Origin: Candidatus Riflebacteria bacterium HGW-Riflebacteria-1
GTDB taxonomy: Bacteria; Muiribacteriota; Ozemobacteria; Ozemobacterales; Ozemobacteraceae
Reading direction: 5' to 3'
Assembly: GCA_002839445.1 (NCBI GenBank)
Contig: PGYB01000013.1
Location: 62,001-126,000, forward strand
DNA: 64,000 nt
Position 1 is the stretch's first letter, and the number at the start of each line of letters is the position of its first letter. The notes under the pieces are model-generated. The model made no database searches. It was not told where the DNA came from and was given only the letters and a program-made list of their open reading frames with translations. Below, one piece after another: positions 29,057-39,770 of this stretch. A program made the translations under genes and the position numbers.

Positions 29057-32000
29057 ATGAGTGGACAATTTTCTGAGGATGTTTTAGTCCAGCAGACTAC
29101 GGCTGATTATCTATTCAAAGAGCTGAACTGGAACGAATCAATCTTTGCTTTTGATGAAAAGCTGGGAGCAAACGGCACACTAGGCCGCGAATCAGAACAT
29201 GAAATTGTTCTGGTTAAATATCTACGTGCAAAACTTGAAGAGTTTAATCCAGGTTTGCCACCAGAAGCCTATAAAGACGCAATTCGCAGCATAGTTGAAA
29301 CCAGCAGCTCAGAATCAATTCTGAATACCAACAGGGCCAAGGACAGCCTTTGCAAAAATGGCGTTGAAGTTAGTCTTCGTAATGAAAAAAACGAGCGAAT
29401 TAAAAAGAAGCTAAGAATTTTTGATTTTGATAACCCGGAAAACAACCACTTCCTTATTGTTCGTGAATTGTGGGTGAAAGGTGATATCTACAGACGTAGA
29501 GCTGATATGGTTGGCTTTGTTAACGGCATACCTCTTGTTTTTATGGAAGTAAAAAATCTGCATAAAGACGTAAAAGCGGCCTACGAACAGAATTTTTCGG
29601 ATTACAAAGACACCGTGCCACACCTTTTCCACTTCAATGCATTTATCATTTTGGGCAATGGGATTGAAGCCAAAATTGGCTCAATTTCTTCCAGATTCGA
29701 GCATTTTGGCGATTGGAAAAGGCTTTCAGAAGAAGAACACGGCGCGGTTGATATGGAAACCCTGTTAAAAGGAGTTTGCTCAAAGGGAAACCTGCTGGAC
29801 ATTTTCGAAAATTTCATTTTGTTCGACGAATCCAATGGCAAGCCAGTTAAGATTGTTGCCCGCAACCACCAATTCCTTGGCGTGAATAAAGCGGTAGAAT
29901 CAGTTAAAAGCCGAAAAGAGAGAGAAGGCAGACTGGGAGTTTTCTGGCATACCCAAGGATCTGGGAAATCCTATTCAATAGCGTTTTTTGCCAGAAAAGT
30001 TCGACGAAAATCAGGCGGCAATTTTACTTTTCTGATTTTAACTGACCGGGAAGATCTGGATACGCAGATTTATAAAACCTTTGCTGGTTGCGGCCTGGCA
30101 GACAACGACAAAGACCCATGTCGTGCCAGCAGTGGCGTTCACTTGAAATCTCTTTTGTCTGAGCACAAATCAGTGATATTCAGCCTGATTCAGAAGTTTA
30201 ATCAGGATGTATTGCCTGAAAATTCGTATTCTAATCGTGACGATATAATCGTTGTTACCGATGAAGCTCACCGCACTCAGTATGGTGATTTGTCTTTGAA
30301 TATGCGTAATGCTTTGCCATACGCCAGCTTTATCGGTTTTACCGGAACACCATTGTTTTCTGATGATGAAATCACCAAACGCATATTTGGTGATTATATT
30401 TCAACTTATGATTTTCAGAGAGCCGTAGAAGATGGTGCTACAGTGCCGCTTTACTATGATGCGCGTGGAGAAAAACTGGGAGTCGCCACTGAAGACCTCA
30501 ACGAAAAAATTGCAGCAAAACTTGAAGAGTTTGAAATCACCAACGTAGATGTAGAACAACGTCTAGAGCGTGAGTTAAAGCGGGACTACCATATCATTAC
30601 CGCTGGCAAAAGGCTCGATCAGATAGCCAGAGATTTTGTTGAACACTATTCCAGCGGTTGGGAAAACGGCAAAGCGATGCTGGTCTGCATTGATAAAATT
30701 ACCTGTGTTCGAATGCACAAATTAATAGAGTTTTACTGGCATGAGCACGTTAAAGACCTGGAAAAAGAATCTGAAAGTATCAACGATGAACAAGAACTGA
30801 TCTTTCGTCAGCGGCAGCTAAACTGGATGAAAGAAACCAGGGTCGCAGTAATGGTAAGTGAAGAACAAGGTGAGGTTGCAAAGTTTAGTAAGTGGGGGTT
30901 AGATATTAAGCCCCACAGGAAGCTGATAAAAGACGGTTTTCTCTCTGCTGAATGCGAAAGAATAGACCTTGAGTCCGCCTTTAAAAAAGCGGAGCACCCT
31001 TTCCGAATAGCTATTGTTTGCGCCATGTGGTTAACTGGCTTTGACGTCCCCAGTCTTGGAACTCTTTATCTTGACAAGCCTCTTAAAGCTCATACCTTGA
31101 TGCAGGCGATAGCACGGGCAAACCGAGTCGCAGAAGGCAAGAATAATGGCCTGATCGTTGATTACTGCGGAATCTTAAAAAATCTTCGTAAGGCATTGGC
31201 AACTTTTGCCGGAAGAAATGATGTTGGTCGTGATGAGCAGGAAGACGAAAAAGACCCCGCCAGGCCCAACCGACAGTTGCTGACGCAATTAGAGGAATCG
31301 CTGGAAATCATTGAGAAATTCCTTGCGCAGCAGGGTTTTCAGCTAAGCAAAATCTTTGAGACAGAAGGCTTTGCCAAAAACGCAGCGATCAAGGAAGCCA
31401 AAGAAGCCGTTAATGAAAACGATCGAACCAGAAAGCGATTTGAAATAATGTCGCGAAATGTTTTTAAGCTGTTTAAGGCCTGTATCAATATCAGACCTGA
31501 GATTAACGATTTCAGAACCCGACGCAATGCGATTAGCATAATTTATCAACGATTACAAAGTGATACCGAAGAAATTGATATCAGTAAATTTATGCTGGAG
31601 CTGCATAAAGTTGTTGATCAGTCGATATCAACTAAAAATGATTATTTAGCAAAAGATGAAAATCCGGAAAAAAAAGTTGTTCCTGACGCCTACGATATCA
31701 GCAAAATCAACTTTGATCGCTTAAGGCAGGAGTTTGCAAATAGCAATAGTAAAAGAACAACGATTCAGCATTTAAAAACTGAAATTGAGAAAAAACTTGC
31801 CAGACTTCTGCAGCAGAACCCGCTTCGAACCGACTTTCAAAAGCACTATGAACAGATAGTCGAGGAATATAATCAGGAGAAAGACAAGGTTACTATTGAA
31901 AAGACCTTTGAGGCCCTTTTCCAGTTTGAGAAATCATTGAGCGAAGAGGATAAACGGGCAATCATAGAGGGCTTGAATGAAGAAACACTCGCTCTTTACG

Positions 32001-32299
32001 ATCTGCTTAGAAAGCCAGAATTGTCGAAAACAGAGATTATTCGACTTAAAAAAGTTGCGGTTAGTCTACTTGACACGCTGAAGAACGAAAAGTTAAGGGT
32101 TGAGAACTGGAGAGAAAAAGAATCAACAAGGGATGCTGTTCGTCAAAACATCTTTGATTTTTTGTATGACGACAATTCAGGACTTCCTGAAGAGCTTTAT
32201 GAAGATGATGAAATACAAGAATTGACCGAGTCTGTGTTCAATCACATTTTCAGGGCTTATCCGACCCTTCCATCACCATATTACGGTATGGCCGCATAA
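29057..32299 (+). CDS. hsdR: Type I restriction endonuclease subunit
   Basis: 1080 residues, standard size. N-terminal PD-(D/E)XK nuclease: ADMVGFVNGIPLVFMEVKN (about 150-168). SF2 motor: Walker A WHTQGSGKSYSIAF (about 297), DEAH box VTDEAHRTQY (about 400), motif III FTGTPLF (about 430). C-terminal helical domain contacts the methylase. Translocates and cuts unmodified DNA together with HsdM/HsdS. Spacing of 11 bases from the protease gene is unusual, because hsdR normally flanks hsdM or hsdS directly. Confidence 0.95.
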   Translation: MSGQFSEDVLVQQTTADYLFKELNWNESIFAFDEKLGANGTLGRESEHEIVLVKYLRAKLEEFNPGLPPEAYKDAIRSIVETSSSESILNTNRAKDSLCKNGVEVSLRNEKNERIKKKLRIFDFDNPENNHFLIVRELWVKGDIYRRRADMVGFVNGIPLVFMEVKNLHKDVKAAYEQNFSDYKDTVPHLFHFNAFIILGNGIEAKIGSISSRFEHFGDWKRLSEEEHGAVDMETLLKGVCSKGNLLDIFENFILFDESNGKPVKIVARNHQFLGVNKAVESVKSRKEREGRLGVFWHTQGSGKSYSIAFFARKVRRKSGGNFTFLILTDREDLDTQIYKTFAGCGLADNDKDPCRASSGVHLKSLLSEHKSVIFSLIQKFNQDVLPENSYSNRDDIIVVTDEAHRTQYGDLSLNMRNALPYASFIGFTGTPLFSDDEITKRIFGDYISTYDFQRAVEDGATVPLYYDARGEKLGVATEDLNEKIAAKLEEFEITNVDVEQRLERELKRDYHIITAGKRLDQIARDFVEHYSSGWENGKAMLVCIDKITCVRMHKLIEFYWHEHVKDLEKESESINDEQELIFRQRQLNWMKETRVAVMVSEEQGEVAKFSKWGLDIKPHRKLIKDGFLSAECERIDLESAFKKAEHPFRIAIVCAMWLTGFDVPSLGTLYLDKPLKAHTLMQAIARANRVAEGKNNGLIVDYCGILKNLRKALATFAGRNDVGRDEQEDEKDPARPNRQLLTQLEESLEIIEKFLAQQGFQLSKIFETEGFAKNAAIKEAKEAVNENDRTRKRFEIMSRNVFKLFKACINIRPEINDFRTRRNAISIIYQRLQSDTEEIDISKFMLELHKVVDQSISTKNDYLAKDENPEKKVVPDAYDISKINFDRLRQEFANSNSKRTTIQHLKTEIEKKLARLLQQNPLRTDFQKHYEQIVEEYNQEKDKVTIEKTFEALFQFEKSLSEEDKRAIIEGLNEETLALYDLLRKPELSKTEIIRLKKVAVSLLDTLKNEKLRVENWREKESTRDAVRQNIFDFLYDDNSGLPEELYEDDEIQELTESVFNHIFRAYPTLPSPYYGMAA

Positions 32300-32392
32300 C
32301 CCCTTTATAAATCAGAAATCTACGCTCAAGAAGCAAGTTGTAAAAAATATATGTATAACTCAAAAAAGCAAAGGCTGAAAACTGCAAATTTG

Positions 32393-35300
32393 TTAAGTTG
32401 ACTTTTTGTATGTCAGTTCTAATACCTTCTTTAAGGCTTCTTCAATTGAAGTGTGTCTGGAGATTAAAAAACTGCAGTGGTCGATCAACCTTAACAGTTT
32501 GATTACGCCATCTGATTGAATTTCTATTTTTAAATTACCAGGCAGGCTTTGCAATTTCCGGCTTTGAAATGCCATGAGCGTTTTTATTCTCTCATCGAGG
32601 TCTTGAGCAGCAGTCTTTTGCGTCTTATCCTGAACGGCTGTTGCCTGAGGAATTGGCACGGACGATGTTTTCTCGGTTTTCTTAAGAAGCAGGTTCAAGC
32701 GATCTTTAATGATGACACGAAGCTTTTCTGTTTCTTTGTTTGGATTTTCGAACCAGTCTGTCGACCAGATTCGATATAGATACCATCCCAGGTTTTCCAG
32801 AACTTCCTGGCGCAGTCTATCGCGGTCTCGGGCTGATTTTGATGAGTGATACATTCTTCCGTCACATTCTATGCCCATTATAAAGCCATGTGGCCATGAC
32901 GGGTGTCTTACGCCGATGTCAATAAAATACCCCGAAACTCCGACCTGCGGCACAGGCTCACATCCAATTGTCTTAAGCACCTGAATAACATGCCTCTCAA
33001 AGTCTGAATCTGACTCTGCCACCCTCACATTTTTAGGCGCATCGTCCAAGGCTGCGCCGGTGCAATATTCCAGCCATTTTTTTAACATCCAGCTGCCTGG
33101 GTTTGTGTGCTCTTCTGCCTTAATGTCGGCGGCGGTCATAGATGTAAATGTCACAATCTGATAACGGGATCGTGAGAATAGAACATTCAGTCTGCGTTTC
33201 CCCGCAACTCCACTAATAGGGCCGAATCTTTGCATAACTGGTTGGCCAGGAGCAGCTGGGCCATAAACCGTGCCGATAAAAATTACATCTCTTTCGTCAC
33301 CTTGCACGTTTTCAAGATTTTTTATGAAGAACGACTCCAGCCCTTCTTTTCTGGTTTCCCAATCTTCAACATAGGCCATTGCTTTGTGATCACGCTGAAG
33401 AGCCCATTCCATTTCTTCTTGAATAAAGTCACGTTGCATTTGATTTAGCACAACAATACCCAGTGAACGATCTGGTTGTTCCCTCATAAAACGAATAGCA
33501 GCATCTACCATTGCCTGAGCTTCAGGAGGATTCATTCTGGCGTTATATCTGCCATCAACTTTTACAAGTGACACGCCAAGATTGCTGCTGGCATCCATAG
33601 GAGATGGAAAAACAATAAGACCATTGTCGTAAACAAACCTGTTTGAGAAAGCGATAAGGCTGCCGTGTCTCGACCGATAATGCCAACGCAGGCGTCTGAT
33701 TGGCCTGAATGCATTATTGGCCAGTTCAAGAATAGATTCTTCTGTTACAGTTTCGTCTTCATCTAGTTCGGCATCGTTAAGTAAAGAGTGGAAAAATGTA
33801 GTAGGTGGCAGCTGATTGGTGTCACCTACGATCATTGTTTGTCGGCCGCGCAACAAAGCTCCAATAGCATCTTCAGGAGGCATCTGAGAAGCTTCGTCTA
33901 TAACCACGAGATCAAACTCAACCGATCCTTTCGGTATATACTGGGCAACAGCCAAAGGTGACATCATCCAGCAGGGTTTAAGTCCCAGCAGTGCCGGGCC
34001 AGCTCTTTTGGTAAATTCTCTAGGTGGGAGAAACCTTGTTTTTTTCTTGAGCTCATTTTTGATAAGAGCCATATCTGTCCACTCACTTCTTTTTCCACGC
34101 CCGTTTCCCTCTGGTGCGTAGAAATTCACAAGCAGGCAGGAACGTAATTCTTGCTGAGAAAGTTTAATGATCCTGCGATCAAGCTCTGCTAACCTTTCTC
34201 GTAGTCCGTCGAGTTTTTCACCGTAAAAACGACACAACGAATGACCATATGTCGAATAAATTTTTCTTGCCATTGATCTCACAACCAGTGCAATCAGTCT
34301 TTTTCCAATGTCGTCGATAGGAGTTATACCACTGTGAAGTGATTTCTGCAGTGCCGCAAAGTTGTCAGCAAAGGTTTCTTTGAGAGATATAGAAAGCTTA
34401 GCCTGATAAATAAAACCGTTTTGATCTTTTGCCGCCTCTCTAAGTTTCGTTATCAGTTCATTTCGAGACAGCTTTTCTGAAAAAAATGCAGGCATTGCGC
34501 CAGTTTTGGCCAAAAGTAATTCTGAGCCTACGGCTTCAGCTTTATATGCTTCAATGAGATTACTGATCGCATTATGCAGATCAGTTAACTTCCCGGCGGC
34601 CCATAATGTGCTGACAATCTGTCTTGTTTCTTCTGATAACTCATGCATAAGTTCTGCTGCAGAGATTGTCTTCGCAAAAGCATAGTATTCTATTTTGCTC
34701 CCAAGAAATTTATCACCCATGATGCGCCGAATGGTTTCGTTATCGTCCAGAAAGCTAATTAATTCGCGAATTTGTAGAGTTTCTTTCGCAAGAGCATTCG
34801 TCCGTTGAGCTGAAAGAGTTTGTGGTTCGCTAAAACATTTTTGCAGTTCCAAAAATGTGCTTTCTGCATTTGCAACAGCGTTTGCTATTGCACGAGCAGA
34901 TTCCGTGGCGGCAATGATTTCCTTCGGCATGAGTGATGCCAGTTCATCCAGTGTTGGCCATTCTTCCCATGCCGGACACTGACGTAAAGTTTCACTGCTG
35001 GAATTTTTTATTTGCTCACGGATTCCACGTAGTTCTGGTCCAGGTAGAACTGAGTTAAGATCACGCAAAAAATTTATAACCTCAATGATTGATGCAAAGT
35101 CTGTTTTTAACCCGCAACCAAGTTCGCCCAGAACGTATTTGAGTCTTGCGTTATCGTCAAACTCCTGACATTTGGCTTGCCAGTCAAGGATCTCAACAAA
35201 ATGTGTTGCTGCTTCGGTCAGGTTGAAAGAACCATCGCGCCGAATTGCGAGATATGTTCGTTTGGCGCGATTATATGCAGGGAAAAGGAAAGAGAAGAAG

Positions 35301-37771
35301 CCCGCAGTTCTCAATTGAGAGATGTGTTCGCTGAGTTCCTCTCGTTTTGGCAGGGCTGTCAAAATAAATAGCGAATCAAGCCTTTTACCCTCCGCTATTA
35401 AAAGTTTTGCAGAGGAAAAAGATTGGTTAAGGTAGTCTGATTCACCTGGGTCAATGTTGAATTTCCGCAGGATTGAAGCCGCCGACGATGGAAGAAGAGA
35501 GCTTCGCCCGCAGATTGCGCGGATTTTTTCTATGCTTATGCCATCAATAGTAGGTAGCAAGGCTAAAACCCTTTTTACAAGGTCACTTACTTGCTCAAGT
35601 CTTTTAGCAACTTTATCTTTATTAGAGCGGGTGGTCAGAAAAGAATCAATTTGCGTAGATTCAATGTCGAATTCCAGCATCATTTGCGCCAGTCGACAAA
35701 CAGCATCTGAGGTGTATGTCGACTCAGGCTCTTTTAGAGCCTTTCCTGAGCCTTTTTTCCAATCTTCTATGTATTCTTTTTTGTTTATGAACGTTTTGAA
35801 ATGCAGCAATTTTTCTTTGGTATTCAATTGCAGGAGAATAGAAAAATCGACAGACCCATTTAAGGCGATGGCTTTGTCCAATATGTTCAGAGCATTCTGG
35901 CAACTGGATGGAACGGTCAGATTTGTCAGTCCTAAGGCTTTGACTTCTTCGAGACGATGTTCTGTTTTTTCAAGATTGTCGGCTAATTCAGAGGCTAGGC
36001 GCAAAGATTGTTCTACGGTAAAGCCATCCCAGGATTCAGGTTGGATATTTTTCCAAAACTGGTCTGATGCAGATGCTTTGTGCCAGCAATCTTCAAGACG
36101 AGTGCCATGTATTTCCAATTTTTCTAAATCTGATTTTGACCAGCTCTCACAATTTTTGATTTCTTCTTCCAGAACATCATCCGGAAAGCCATTCAGCAGT
36201 GGCTTAGTTAAGATTGCTTTTCCCAGAACATCGAAAATTATAAAACCTTTGTCTCCAAAGGGGGTGGTCAAAACAGAAATATATTTGGCAATCTCTTCCC
36301 GGCTTGCCTTGAACTCACTTACAGTCTCTCTGAAATGGTGATAAGAAGAGGCGCTTGCGCTAAGCTCTATGCGATCTCTGATGGATTGCATAAGAGTCGA
36401 TCGGGAGGTTTTCGTAGCCTGTAATGGTAAAATGAATTCGCCTAATCCACATGCGCAGAGTCGAGAGAATACTACCTCCAGCGCAGCTGATTTTGCACCA
36501 ACAAACAATACTTTTTTACCTTCAGCAAGGAACGCTGCAATTGTGTTAACAATCGTCTGAGACTTTCCGGTGCCAGGTGGTCCTTCAACGGCAAGATCAA
36601 TACCACTTACGGCATCAACAATAGTGCTAAATTGTGAAGAGTCGGCATCTGCAACAAGATACGGAACTTTCTGTTCAATCGCTGAGTTGTCAATTTCGTA
36701 ATCTCCTGCAAAAACGTTTGGTGAGCCAGAACTTGCTGAACCACCAAAGATTTTGTCCAGTATTTTGTTACTGCCATAATCCCATTTGCCTGGAGCAAGA
36801 TCTTTATACATAGCCATGCGGGCAGAAGGGAATATGCCCACTGCAACCTGCCTGCGAATGCGCCACTTTTTTTCTTCAGGTATGGTATGAGTTATTCGCT
36901 CAAAGTATGCTTCAGGGTCATATAATTCTTCGTCATATTCGGGGAAGTTAATGCCAAACTCCAGTCGAAGTTTTTCTGTTAATACTGTGTTTACCTGGGG
37001 AGAGTCGCCGCTGCCTGATATCTCGAATTTGTAGCCAGATCTGGATTTTTTCTTATCTATTTTTACCTGCAAGAGTAAAATGGGGGCTAATGCATAATCA
37101 GCGTCTTTTGTATCGCGCCACTCAAGAAAACCAAAAGCAGCCTGTAGAACGCTGATACCCGTTTCCTGTTCCCATGATTTGTTTTTGGCAATCATGGAAT
37201 TCAATCGTCGTTCCATCATTTCTGGTAGTAGCAGAGTTTGAATAAGATCGTCAGTATGACGCCCGTCCTGATGCATCAGATCTTTGTTGGGCAAGTCATA
37301 GGAAGGATCAAATCCATTATTACGAGCGTGCTGTATTAGAGATAACCCGGTGCGTTGTTGTCTGGCAGGCATTCGCAGTAATTCACGAATTCTGTCTTTT
37401 AATGCTCTATCAACAGCGGCCAGCTTATCAGCCGCGTCATTTTTGCTCTGATCAATGTTTTCGAGATCTGATTGATATTGGCCATCTGCGAATCGTGCTT
37501 CGACAAGCGCTTTGCGAAACTCATCTGTTGACTCATCGGCTGGATCATCTTCCAGTGCCGGCAGTGGTTTAAAGGTCATTGAGCTCTGATTGATTTTCGT
37601 GAACAAAACGTTTGGCAACTCATCAATTACTCTGACATGTGAGTTTGAACGATCGGAAAACTTGGTAGCCAGTAAAGGGTTGCGTCGACTCAGATCAAGA
37701 AGTTTTGGCCGCGCGTTTTCTACTTGCTTTTCAACAAGCCTTGCGATCCCCGAATTGTTGTGTTCATCCAT
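32393..37771 (-). CDS. DUF4011 SF1 helicase with C-terminal DUF559/Vsr-like nuclease
   Basis: About 1792 residues. The start is taken at the ATG at 37,771 (MDEHNNSG), just before the conserved DUF4011 opening LLDLSRRNPLL; the open frame runs 59 codons further but reads like noncoding sequence. SF1 helicase motor: Walker A EGPPGTGKSQTIVNT (about 393) and Walker B VIDEASQMPPEDA (about 1290), with QLPPTTFF soon after. The C-terminus carries a DUF559/Vsr-type nuclease fold, FIDIGV and MGIECDGRMYHSS (about 1615-1640). Such single-gene helicase-nucleases are frequent in defence islands and are thought to attack foreign DNA. Convergent with hsdR and divergent from the WYL-like gene. Confidence 0.85.
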   Translation of the reverse strand: MDEHNNSGIARLVEKQVENARPKLLDLSRRNPLLATKFSDRSNSHVRVIDELPNVLFTKINQSSMTFKPLPALEDDPADESTDEFRKALVEARFADGQYQSDLENIDQSKNDAADKLAAVDRALKDRIRELLRMPARQQRTGLSLIQHARNNGFDPSYDLPNKDLMHQDGRHTDDLIQTLLLPEMMERRLNSMIAKNKSWEQETGISVLQAAFGFLEWRDTKDADYALAPILLLQVKIDKKKSRSGYKFEISGSGDSPQVNTVLTEKLRLEFGINFPEYDEELYDPEAYFERITHTIPEEKKWRIRRQVAVGIFPSARMAMYKDLAPGKWDYGSNKILDKIFGGSASSGSPNVFAGDYEIDNSAIEQKVPYLVADADSSQFSTIVDAVSGIDLAVEGPPGTGKSQTIVNTIAAFLAEGKKVLFVGAKSAALEVVFSRLCACGLGEFILPLQATKTSRSTLMQSIRDRIELSASASSYHHFRETVSEFKASREEIAKYISVLTTPFGDKGFIIFDVLGKAILTKPLLNGFPDDVLEEEIKNCESWSKSDLEKLEIHGTRLEDCWHKASASDQFWKNIQPESWDGFTVEQSLRLASELADNLEKTEHRLEEVKALGLTNLTVPSSCQNALNILDKAIALNGSVDFSILLQLNTKEKLLHFKTFINKKEYIEDWKKGSGKALKEPESTYTSDAVCRLAQMMLEFDIESTQIDSFLTTRSNKDKVAKRLEQVSDLVKRVLALLPTIDGISIEKIRAICGRSSLLPSSAASILRKFNIDPGESDYLNQSFSSAKLLIAEGKRLDSLFILTALPKREELSEHISQLRTAGFFSFLFPAYNRAKRTYLAIRRDGSFNLTEAATHFVEILDWQAKCQEFDDNARLKYVLGELGCGLKTDFASIIEVINFLRDLNSVLPGPELRGIREQIKNSSSETLRQCPAWEEWPTLDELASLMPKEIIAATESARAIANAVANAESTFLELQKCFSEPQTLSAQRTNALAKETLQIRELISFLDDNETIRRIMGDKFLGSKIEYYAFAKTISAAELMHELSEETRQIVSTLWAAGKLTDLHNAISNLIEAYKAEAVGSELLLAKTGAMPAFFSEKLSRNELITKLREAAKDQNGFIYQAKLSISLKETFADNFAALQKSLHSGITPIDDIGKRLIALVVRSMARKIYSTYGHSLCRFYGEKLDGLRERLAELDRRIIKLSQQELRSCLLVNFYAPEGNGRGKRSEWTDMALIKNELKKKTRFLPPREFTKRAGPALLGLKPCWMMSPLAVAQYIPKGSVEFDLVVIDEASQMPPEDAIGALLRGRQTMIVGDTNQLPPTTFFHSLLNDAELDEDETVTEESILELANNAFRPIRRLRWHYRSRHGSLIAFSNRFVYDNGLIVFPSPMDASSNLGVSLVKVDGRYNARMNPPEAQAMVDAAIRFMREQPDRSLGIVVLNQMQRDFIQEEMEWALQRDHKAMAYVEDWETRKEGLESFFIKNLENVQGDERDVIFIGTVYGPAAPGQPVMQRFGPISGVAGKRRLNVLFSRSRYQIVTFTSMTAADIKAEEHTNPGSWMLKKWLEYCTGAALDDAPKNVRVAESDSDFERHVIQVLKTIGCEPVPQVGVSGYFIDIGVRHPSWPHGFIMGIECDGRMYHSSKSARDRDRLRQEVLENLGWYLYRIWSTDWFENPNKETEKLRVIIKDRLNLLLKKTEKTSSVPIPQATAVQDKTQKTAAQDLDERIKTLMAFQSRKLQSLPGNLKIEIQSDGVIKLLRLIDHCSFLISRHTSIEEALKKVLELTYKKST

Positions 37772-38046
37772 TTGAGTTGCGGTAAAACAATCAGCCGTTA
37801 TTACAGTGTTATGCTGCCAGCATATTTTTTGGTTCCTCTTGTTGGCAGCGACGTGTTGATAGATTATCACAGTAGAAAAAATAATACCATCATCGTAGCC
37901 GTGGTCTTGTAAAGACTGGATCGTGCCTTGTATTGGCTCACATATCATAAGAAGATGAAGATACTAGAAAAATATGGAAGAATCAGCAAGAAAGGAATAG
38001 CATAAATGTAAAAAGAGCTGATCAACAGTAGAGGTCATTTTCACCA

Positions 38047-38625
38047 ATGAGTAACAGCCGCATAGTGTCTATAAACCCATCGGTTTTCAGGTTTTGTTAT
38101 GACAGCCAACAGAGTAAACAGCGACAGAGACGCGCTATAATCGATCGTATACTATATGCAAACAACACTTTTTACCTCGTTGGCGAGTGTTTGGAGGAAA
38201 ATATTGAAAAACAGTTCAGAGTTGATCGCATAACTTCCGCAGTTATCGATGAAATAACCGGTCAGCCATTTACTATGGCGGAATTGCAGAGATTGTTTTC
38301 TGACAGTTCTTTTGAAACAAAGGATCTTGTTGAAAATAGACCTGAAAGAATTTCCTCTAGGATAGCAGCCAGAGTTACAACAGTGGCGCTCAAAACTAGA
38401 AATATTCAATTGTCTGAAGACATTGCAAAGCGAATTGCATCTTTTGCACCCAAAGGCGATGGTGGCTTTCAGCGGCTGATAAGAATGCTACAGGAAAATC
38501 TTGTTAAGAGCAGCCTGTCTCTTACAGAAGAACAAGTCCAAAGAGTTGTAAGATATGCAGAAAAATACGGAAAAGGTGGCTATCAAGTAATCTTCAAGGC
38601 AATTCTGTCATCTTTAGAACATTGA
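38047..38625 (+). CDS. WYL-like domain protein
   Basis: 192 residues. Residues about 30-75 (RILYANNTFYLVGECLEENI, then QFRVDRITSAVI) match the pattern of WYL domains, ligand-sensing SH3-like folds found in regulators of defence islands. There is no N-terminal helix-turn-helix, so it is either a stand-alone sensor or a truncated regulator. The C-terminal part is helical (SLTEEQVQRVVRYAEKYGKG). Divergent from the giant helicase gene across ~275 bases. Confidence 0.5.
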   Translation: MSNSRIVSINPSVFRFCYDSQQSKQRQRRAIIDRILYANNTFYLVGECLEENIEKQFRVDRITSAVIDEITGQPFTMAELQRLFSDSSFETKDLVENRPERISSRIAARVTTVALKTRNIQLSEDIAKRIASFAPKGDGGFQRLIRMLQENLVKSSLSLTEEQVQRVVRYAEKYGKGGYQVIFKAILSSLEH

Positions 38626-38700
38626 AGAGATCTTTGGCAAACTGAATCAACTTAATTAACCTGGACGGCTAATTGCATGGCTTCAAAGTTCATTTGATGC

Positions 38701-38850
38701 ACGTAGATCTTTGTTCTTAAGCAGCGGAGATGCATCCTGTTCTTGAAGAGAAAGATTGGTTCTGGTTTTGAGCCAGGTCGACGAACCCCGTTGGTATATA
38801 TTTGGGTATAGAAATTGAACGTTTATTTTGAAACAGCCTGTTTCAAAATT
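38701..38850 (+). repeat. Module-end repeat, copy 1
   Basis: About 150 bases, related along its whole length to 45,385-45,532 and 50,143-50,262. Contains GGTATATATTTGGGTATAG near its end (two GGTATA-type boxes). One frame encodes a conserved stretch ending AAEMHPVLEEKDW, interrupted here by a stop, so it may be the decayed 3' end of a gene. The remaining sequence between the WYL-like gene and 39,080 shows no gene. Confidence 0.85.
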
Positions 38851-39079
38851 AGAAGAAAGAAAACATCACCAGTTATTGCGCCGAATCCCGCATGCTCGAT
38901 GCCACAAACACTTGGCAGCAGTGGTTTTTTCTTTGTCGTCATGTCATGATGATGCCACCTAAGGGGCATATCTGCTGGCCAGTTATCGCTGGAAAATTAG
39001 AAGCAGAGATCAATAGTGGAAAATTGTTACGATGTTTTGCAGATAAGTAGAAATCAGCTGTTTTGCCCGGTCGCAAGTT

Positions 39080-39625
39080 TTATCTGCCGCGATTGGTCAG
39101 GCCACTGTTGTATTCTCCCGGGTTTTGAACCGGGCTAGTTCTTACCTCCCAGTTTGGGTCGTAAGGCTCCTGTTTGCCACATTGCTGGCACTGACGCAAT
39201 CCGGCGCCAACGTTAGTCCAATTGTGCCTGGGAGCCTTTTCTCGACATCTTTTACAAACCATCAGACATTCAGAAGAGCCGTCTAAGAAAAATGTATGTG
39301 TGATTTTTTCCGCGAGCGCTTGATTACAACGCATGCATGTTAATTTCTGGGCACATGAACTGGCAGAACAATACTGAAAATCATAGTCAGGCTGATGGAC
39401 CAGCCTGGCTCGATCTTCCCTCTCGCCACAAGTTTTGCACACATGACTCTGGTAGCAATCGTTTGGCAAGGAATAGAACAAATCGCCAAAAGTGTGATGC
39501 GGCTCTGAATGTAGTATCTTGTCACAATGATGACATTGGCGCCCCTTAAGACAAGCGTCTGTGTTTATGAAGTTTTCGGCTTCATGAAAGCCGAAAAAAC
39601 ATTTTATTCGATTGAAGATTCCCAA
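39080..39625 (-). CDS. Multi zinc-ribbon protein
   Basis: 181 residues, cysteine-rich throughout. CxxC pairs appear as CHHC (about 32), CKTC (about 63), CMRC (about 97), CKRC (about 121) and CQQC (about 144), with histidines between them, giving at least two to three zinc ribbons. No signal peptide. Such proteins bind nucleic acid or protein. It is divergent from the zinc-finger protein gene next to it and the first gene after module-end repeat 1. Confidence 0.65.
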   Translation of the reverse strand: MGIFNRIKCFFGFHEAENFINTDACLKGRQCHHCDKILHSEPHHTFGDLFYSLPNDCYQSHVCKTCGEREDRARLVHQPDYDFQYCSASSCAQKLTCMRCNQALAEKITHTFFLDGSSECLMVCKRCREKAPRHNWTNVGAGLRQCQQCGKQEPYDPNWEVRTSPVQNPGEYNSGLTNRGR

Positions 39626-39770
39626 TGGAATGCTCTCATGTGAAGATTTTTTGCTTTTTGGTAGATTTTATCTTATCACGATTGTTTTAACTGACATGCA
39701 GTTTTGTTAGAATAGTAACAAATATTGAAATTCCGTTGCTGCGGCTGATGATCATGATGGGAGAGATCCG

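Noticed and set aside
35454..36341. 295-codon plus-strand frame
   Set aside because: Lies antisense within the giant helicase gene, serine-rich as expected of a shadow frame, with no domain.
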